DNA of 9,060 nucleotides, from the NCBI GenBank assembly GCA_031257715.1, contig JAIROE010000315.1, positions 1 to 9,060 of the forward strand. Reading direction: 5' to 3'. How positions within the stretch are numbered: position 1 is the first letter of the stretch; each line of letters begins with the position of its first letter. The notes below the pieces were generated by a model, which was not told the origin of the DNA, searched no databases, and was given only the letters and a program-made list of their open reading frames with translations. Of this stretch, positions 7,133-9,060 are shown in pieces. The stretch is from Treponema sp. (GTDB lineage Bacteria; Spirochaetota; Spirochaetia; Treponematales; Breznakiellaceae). The translations under genes and the position numbers were made by a program.

Positions 7133-7134
7133 CA

Positions 7135-7164
7135 TTGACAACCTCCGTAAACCCGCTCTATACT
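7135..7164 (+). promoter_or_regulatory. Sigma-70 type promoter for the lipoprotein gene
   Basis: A perfect -35 TTGACA (7135-7140), an 18-bp spacer and a near-perfect -10 TATACT (7159-7164). Transcription would begin near 7171, giving a leader of about 75 nt. That leader carries a small GC hairpin, CGCCGC / GCGGCG (7191-7206), and then GGAGG (7236-7240) five nt before the ATG at 7246. This is the best promoter match I see in the window. Confidence 0.8.
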
Positions 7165-7245
7165 AAAACATCCGCCTATAGTGGACCGTCCGCCGCGGGC
7201 GCGGCGCGGCGTAACACGCAAGGCAAAAACAGAACGGAGGTGTTT

Positions 7246-8630
7246 ATGCAAACCGTTTATACCTGGTATAGAAAAAAGTTCCCCCCCCCCCCCCCCAACG
7301 TGCGTTAAGTAGTTTCCTGTTTTTACCGGCCATACTCCTCGCTCTCTTCCTTGTCTCCTGCTCCAACCCCTCAGGTGGCGGCGGCAGTACAGGTCTCGGT
7401 GTTACGCTCGGCGGCGAGGGGGGTGGCGGAGGTGGAACCTCCTACACCGTCACCTTCGATGCCGCAGGCGGCAGCCCCACGCCGACGGCCCAGATCGTAC
7501 CGGCGGGCGGAAAAGCGACGGCGCCCACCGGCGTAACCAAGGCAATACCGCCAACTACCGAAGGCCTCTACCTGGACAGCACAGTCGAAGGCTGGTATAC
7601 CAACGCGGTGTATACCGGGGAAGCCTGGAACTTTAACACTCCCGTTACCGGAAACCTCGACCTCTACGCCAAGTGGCCGGACAACAGCCAAGCCATCAAT
7701 CTTTCAAGCCAATCCGGGGATAACTTCCTTGATAAGGCTTTGAAGTACATCGCGGAGCACCCTCCGGGACAAACCACTAATTACACCATCCGGCTGGATA
7801 GGGACTATAACCTGCCCGGCATAACATCTTCCGCCAACATCTCCACGGCAAAGGCCGTCATTACCCTGGAGGCCTCGTCCTCCGTGAACATACGAATGTC
7901 CTCTGCCGGGAGCCTGTTCCGTATCGGCGCCGGGACGCTGATTCTGGGCAATAATATCACCCTCACAGGCAATTACGATGAGCCGCTCGGTCCGCTGGTC
8001 CACGTAAATGGAGCTTCCGCGGCCCTGATCATGAAGGCCGGGTCAAAGATAACCGGCAATACCGGCGGTACCGGCGGCGGCGTGCTTGTTGGTGGCGGCT
8101 CTGCCGCTGGTAGCAGCTTCACCATGGAAGGCGGGGAAATCTCCGGCAATACCGTCCATGCCGATGGCGGCGGCGTATATGTCGCCACCGGCGGCACCTT
8201 TACCATGAAAGACGGCATCATCTCCGGCAATACCGCCTACCAAAAAGGCGGCGGCGTGTTTGTCATCAGGGGCGTAGGTGCTTATTATGGTACCTTTACC
8301 ATGGAAGGCGGGATAATCTCCGGCAATGCCTCCCAAAGCAATAACACCTCCGTTGGCGGCGGCGGCGTGTGTATCGGTGGCGGTGTGGGTAGTAACGTCA
8401 ACTTCAGCAAAACAGGCGGAATCATCTACGGCGATATTGACAACAACTCCAATAACGGCAATGCCACCGACAACACCGCCCAAAAAGGCAACACCTATGG
8501 TCACGCGGTGTTCTATGAAAACAACTACTACCGGGACGCCACCCTGGGCGAAGACGACAACATCAGTACCGCCGCACTGCCCCCAACGGCCACCGGTTCA
8601 TACGACGCGACGAACTGGATAAAAAAGTAA
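7246..8630 (+). pseudogene. Phase-variable lipoprotein with InlB-type and beta-helix repeats, out of frame as written
   Basis: GGAGG five nt before the ATG at 7246 marks the start. After 12 codons the gene enters a run of 16 C and, as written, stops at TAA 7306-7308. With 17 or 14 C the frame continues unbroken to TAA 8628-8630 (461 residues for 17 C). That product has a basic N-terminus, a Pro run, a hydrophobic stretch and the lipobox LVSC (Cys39), so it is a predicted lipoprotein. A Gly-rich linker follows (44-64). Then comes an InlB/Listeria-Bacteroides repeat (about 67-144, YTVTFDAAGG to LDLYAKW), and several repeats of the form FTMEGG-IISGNT-GGGVYV from about residue 220, typical of a right-handed beta-helix. 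Surface exposure and adhesion are inferred. The downstream frame has TAG at 7269 just before the C-run and no ATG of its own, so expression depends on the tract. It could instead be a sequencing error or true pseudogene. Confidence 0.85.
7281..7296 (+). repeat. Poly-C tract of 16, candidate contingency locus
   Basis: Sixteen consecutive C within the signal-peptide coding region, encoding a short Pro run. Homopolymer G/C tracts longer than about 8 are known slippage sites in bacterial contingency genes, including poly-G tracts in Treponema pallidum. The length here puts the lipoprotein OFF; one more C or two fewer turn it ON. Confidence 0.9.
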
Positions 8631-8633
8631 GTT

Positions 8634-8677
8634 GAACGGCCCGGCCAAACACCACCGGTGGTGTTTGGCTGCCGTTC
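8634..8677. repeat. 26-bp perfect palindrome within a longer hairpin after the lipoprotein gene
   Basis: GCCAAACACCACC (8644-8656) is followed directly by its reverse complement GGTGGTGTTTGGC (8657-8669). Outside it, GAACGGC (8634-8640) and GCCGTTC (8671-8677) pair as well, with a CCG / T bulge between. It begins three nt after the stop codon. The position suits a terminator hairpin or mRNA 3' stabiliser, but no U-run follows, so intrinsic termination is uncertain. Confidence 0.75.
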
Positions 8678-8760
8678 GGCCGGAAGGGGCCGCGGTCAGG
8701 GGCCGCAAAACTCCGGTCCGGCGGGCGGCTGTGGTGTATGAGCCGGGGAAACCGGAAAAA
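8678..8760. other. GC-rich non-coding link between palindrome and A-rich array
   Basis: A short GC-rich stretch with a direct repeat AGGGGCCGC at 8685-8693 and 8698-8706. I see no gene or convincing regulatory site in it. Base composition changes abruptly at about 8755, where the A-rich array begins. Confidence 0.4.
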
Positions 8761-9004
8761 TTTCCCCGGAAAATAAAAAAAATTCCATGGAAAATACCGG
8801 AATTTCCCTGGAAAGTAAAAAAATTTCTATGGAAAAAACGAGAATTTCTACAGAAAACAAAAAAAATTCTACAGAAAACAAGAAAATTTCCATGGAAAAA
8901 ATGAAAATTTCCACAGAAAATAAAAAAATTTCTATGGAAAAAATCAGAATTTCCCTGGAAAAATAAAAAATTTCCATGGAAAAATAAAAAAAATTCCGGG
9001 GGAA
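8761..9004. repeat. Twelve-unit, 21-bp periodic array of palindromic cores in A-tracts
   Basis: Cores of the form TTCCATGGAA begin at 8762, 8783, 8804, 8825, 8846, 8867, 8888, 8909, 8930, 8951, 8972 and 8994: eleven steps, ten of exactly 21 bp and the last of 22. Between the cores lie A-rich linkers of about 11 bp. The core centre varies (CCCCGG, CCATGG, CCCTGG, CTATGG, CTACAG, CCACAG), but the inverted symmetry is mostly kept: two units with CTACAG changed both arms together, and CTATGG keeps pairing through G-T. Twenty-one bp is two helical turns, so cores and A-tracts face the same side of the DNA. It ends 17 nt before the ribosome binding site of the next gene. It may be a protein-binding array, a curved promoter element, or a decayed 7-codon repeat. 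Confidence 0.9.
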
Positions 9005-9032
9005 ACAAATCCTCCGGGAAAGGGAGCGTATC

Positions 9033-9060
9033 ATGAGTGATTGGATACCAGCGAAAGATC
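9033..9060 (+). CDS. Start of an unidentified gene, cut by the right edge
   Basis: GGGAG (9022-9026) lies 6 nt before the ATG at 9033, and nine codons are visible, giving MSDWIPAKD. The N-terminus is polar with no signal peptide, so a cytoplasmic protein is likely. It follows the 21-bp array directly. An open frame reading through the array ends in TGA at 9034-9036, overlapping this ATG as ATGA. I have a faint memory of treponemal hypothetical proteins starting in a similar way, but the fragment is too short to assign a family. Confidence 0.65.

Noticed and set aside
6937..7251. Minus-strand 104-codon open frame in the hicB/lipoprotein gap
   Set aside because: It is made of the inverted repeats and the promoter region, has no ribosome binding site and overlaps the hicB start.
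7608..8630. Lipoprotein coding region starting at the GTG 7608
   Set aside because: That GTG is in the middle of the InlB-type repeat and has no ribosome binding site; the frame is open well upstream through the lipobox to the poly-C tract.
8761..9004. CRISPR-like reading of the periodic array
   Set aside because: Repeats are about 10-bp cores with low-complexity A-rich linkers of about 11 bp; there are no unique spacers, no 24-37 bp repeats and no cas genes.
8598..9034. Two overlapping minus-strand Phe-rich open frames across the 21-bp array
   Set aside because: Both stay open only because the 21-bp period preserves phase and TTTCC-type repeats lack stops. They have no ribosome binding site, and one starts inside the next gene.

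Overview
The window looks like chromosomal DNA of a spirochaete, most likely a gut or termite-type Treponema. This is an inference from gene style, not a measured match. The clues are a lipoprotein combining an InlB-type (Listeria-Bacteroides) repeat with glycine-rich beta-helix repeats, a pseudo-receiver/HATPase/cyclic-nucleotide fusion, and the mix of moderately GC-rich housekeeping genes with an A-rich repeat island. No rRNA, tRNA, CRISPR, transposase or phage gene was seen.

Left part (1-4399, minus strand): a tightly spaced leftward block reads gnd (6-phosphogluconate dehydrogenase), a PfkB-family sugar kinase that looks like 2-keto-3-deoxygluconate kinase, a three-domain signalling protein, and a 95-residue unrecognised protein. 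A further gene start may run off the left edge. The first three genes are 7 and 32 bp apart, so gnd, the kinase and the signalling gene probably form one operon.

Middle (4400-6953): a 64-bp divergent gap with a 7-bp dyad leads into a rightward pair, tag (3-methyladenine DNA glycosylase I) and an rlmB-type SPOUT rRNA methyltransferase, coupled by an ATGA overlap. These face a leftward DUF1848 (cysteine-rich, radical-SAM-like) gene. The two converging genes overlap by 16 bp inside a 21-bp tandem duplication and palindrome. Upstream of DUF1848 on the same strand is a solitary hicB-like antitoxin gene with no recognisable hicA.

Right part (6954-9060): this is the accessory-looking section. Two perfect inverted repeats abut a near-consensus sigma-70 promoter (TTGACA, 18-bp spacer, TATACT). 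It drives a predicted surface lipoprotein whose signal peptide is interrupted by a run of 16 C. As written the gene is out of frame (OFF); 17 or 14 C would restore it, which suggests phase variation. After the lipoprotein comes a 26-bp perfect palindrome, then twelve palindromic cores spaced 21 bp apart (one step of 22), embedded in A-tracts. The array ends just before a well-placed ribosome binding site and the start of a gene cut off by the right edge.

The two strongest leads are the poly-C switch and the 21-bp array. The array could be a helically phased DNA-binding or curvature element, or a degenerate heptad-coding repeat.
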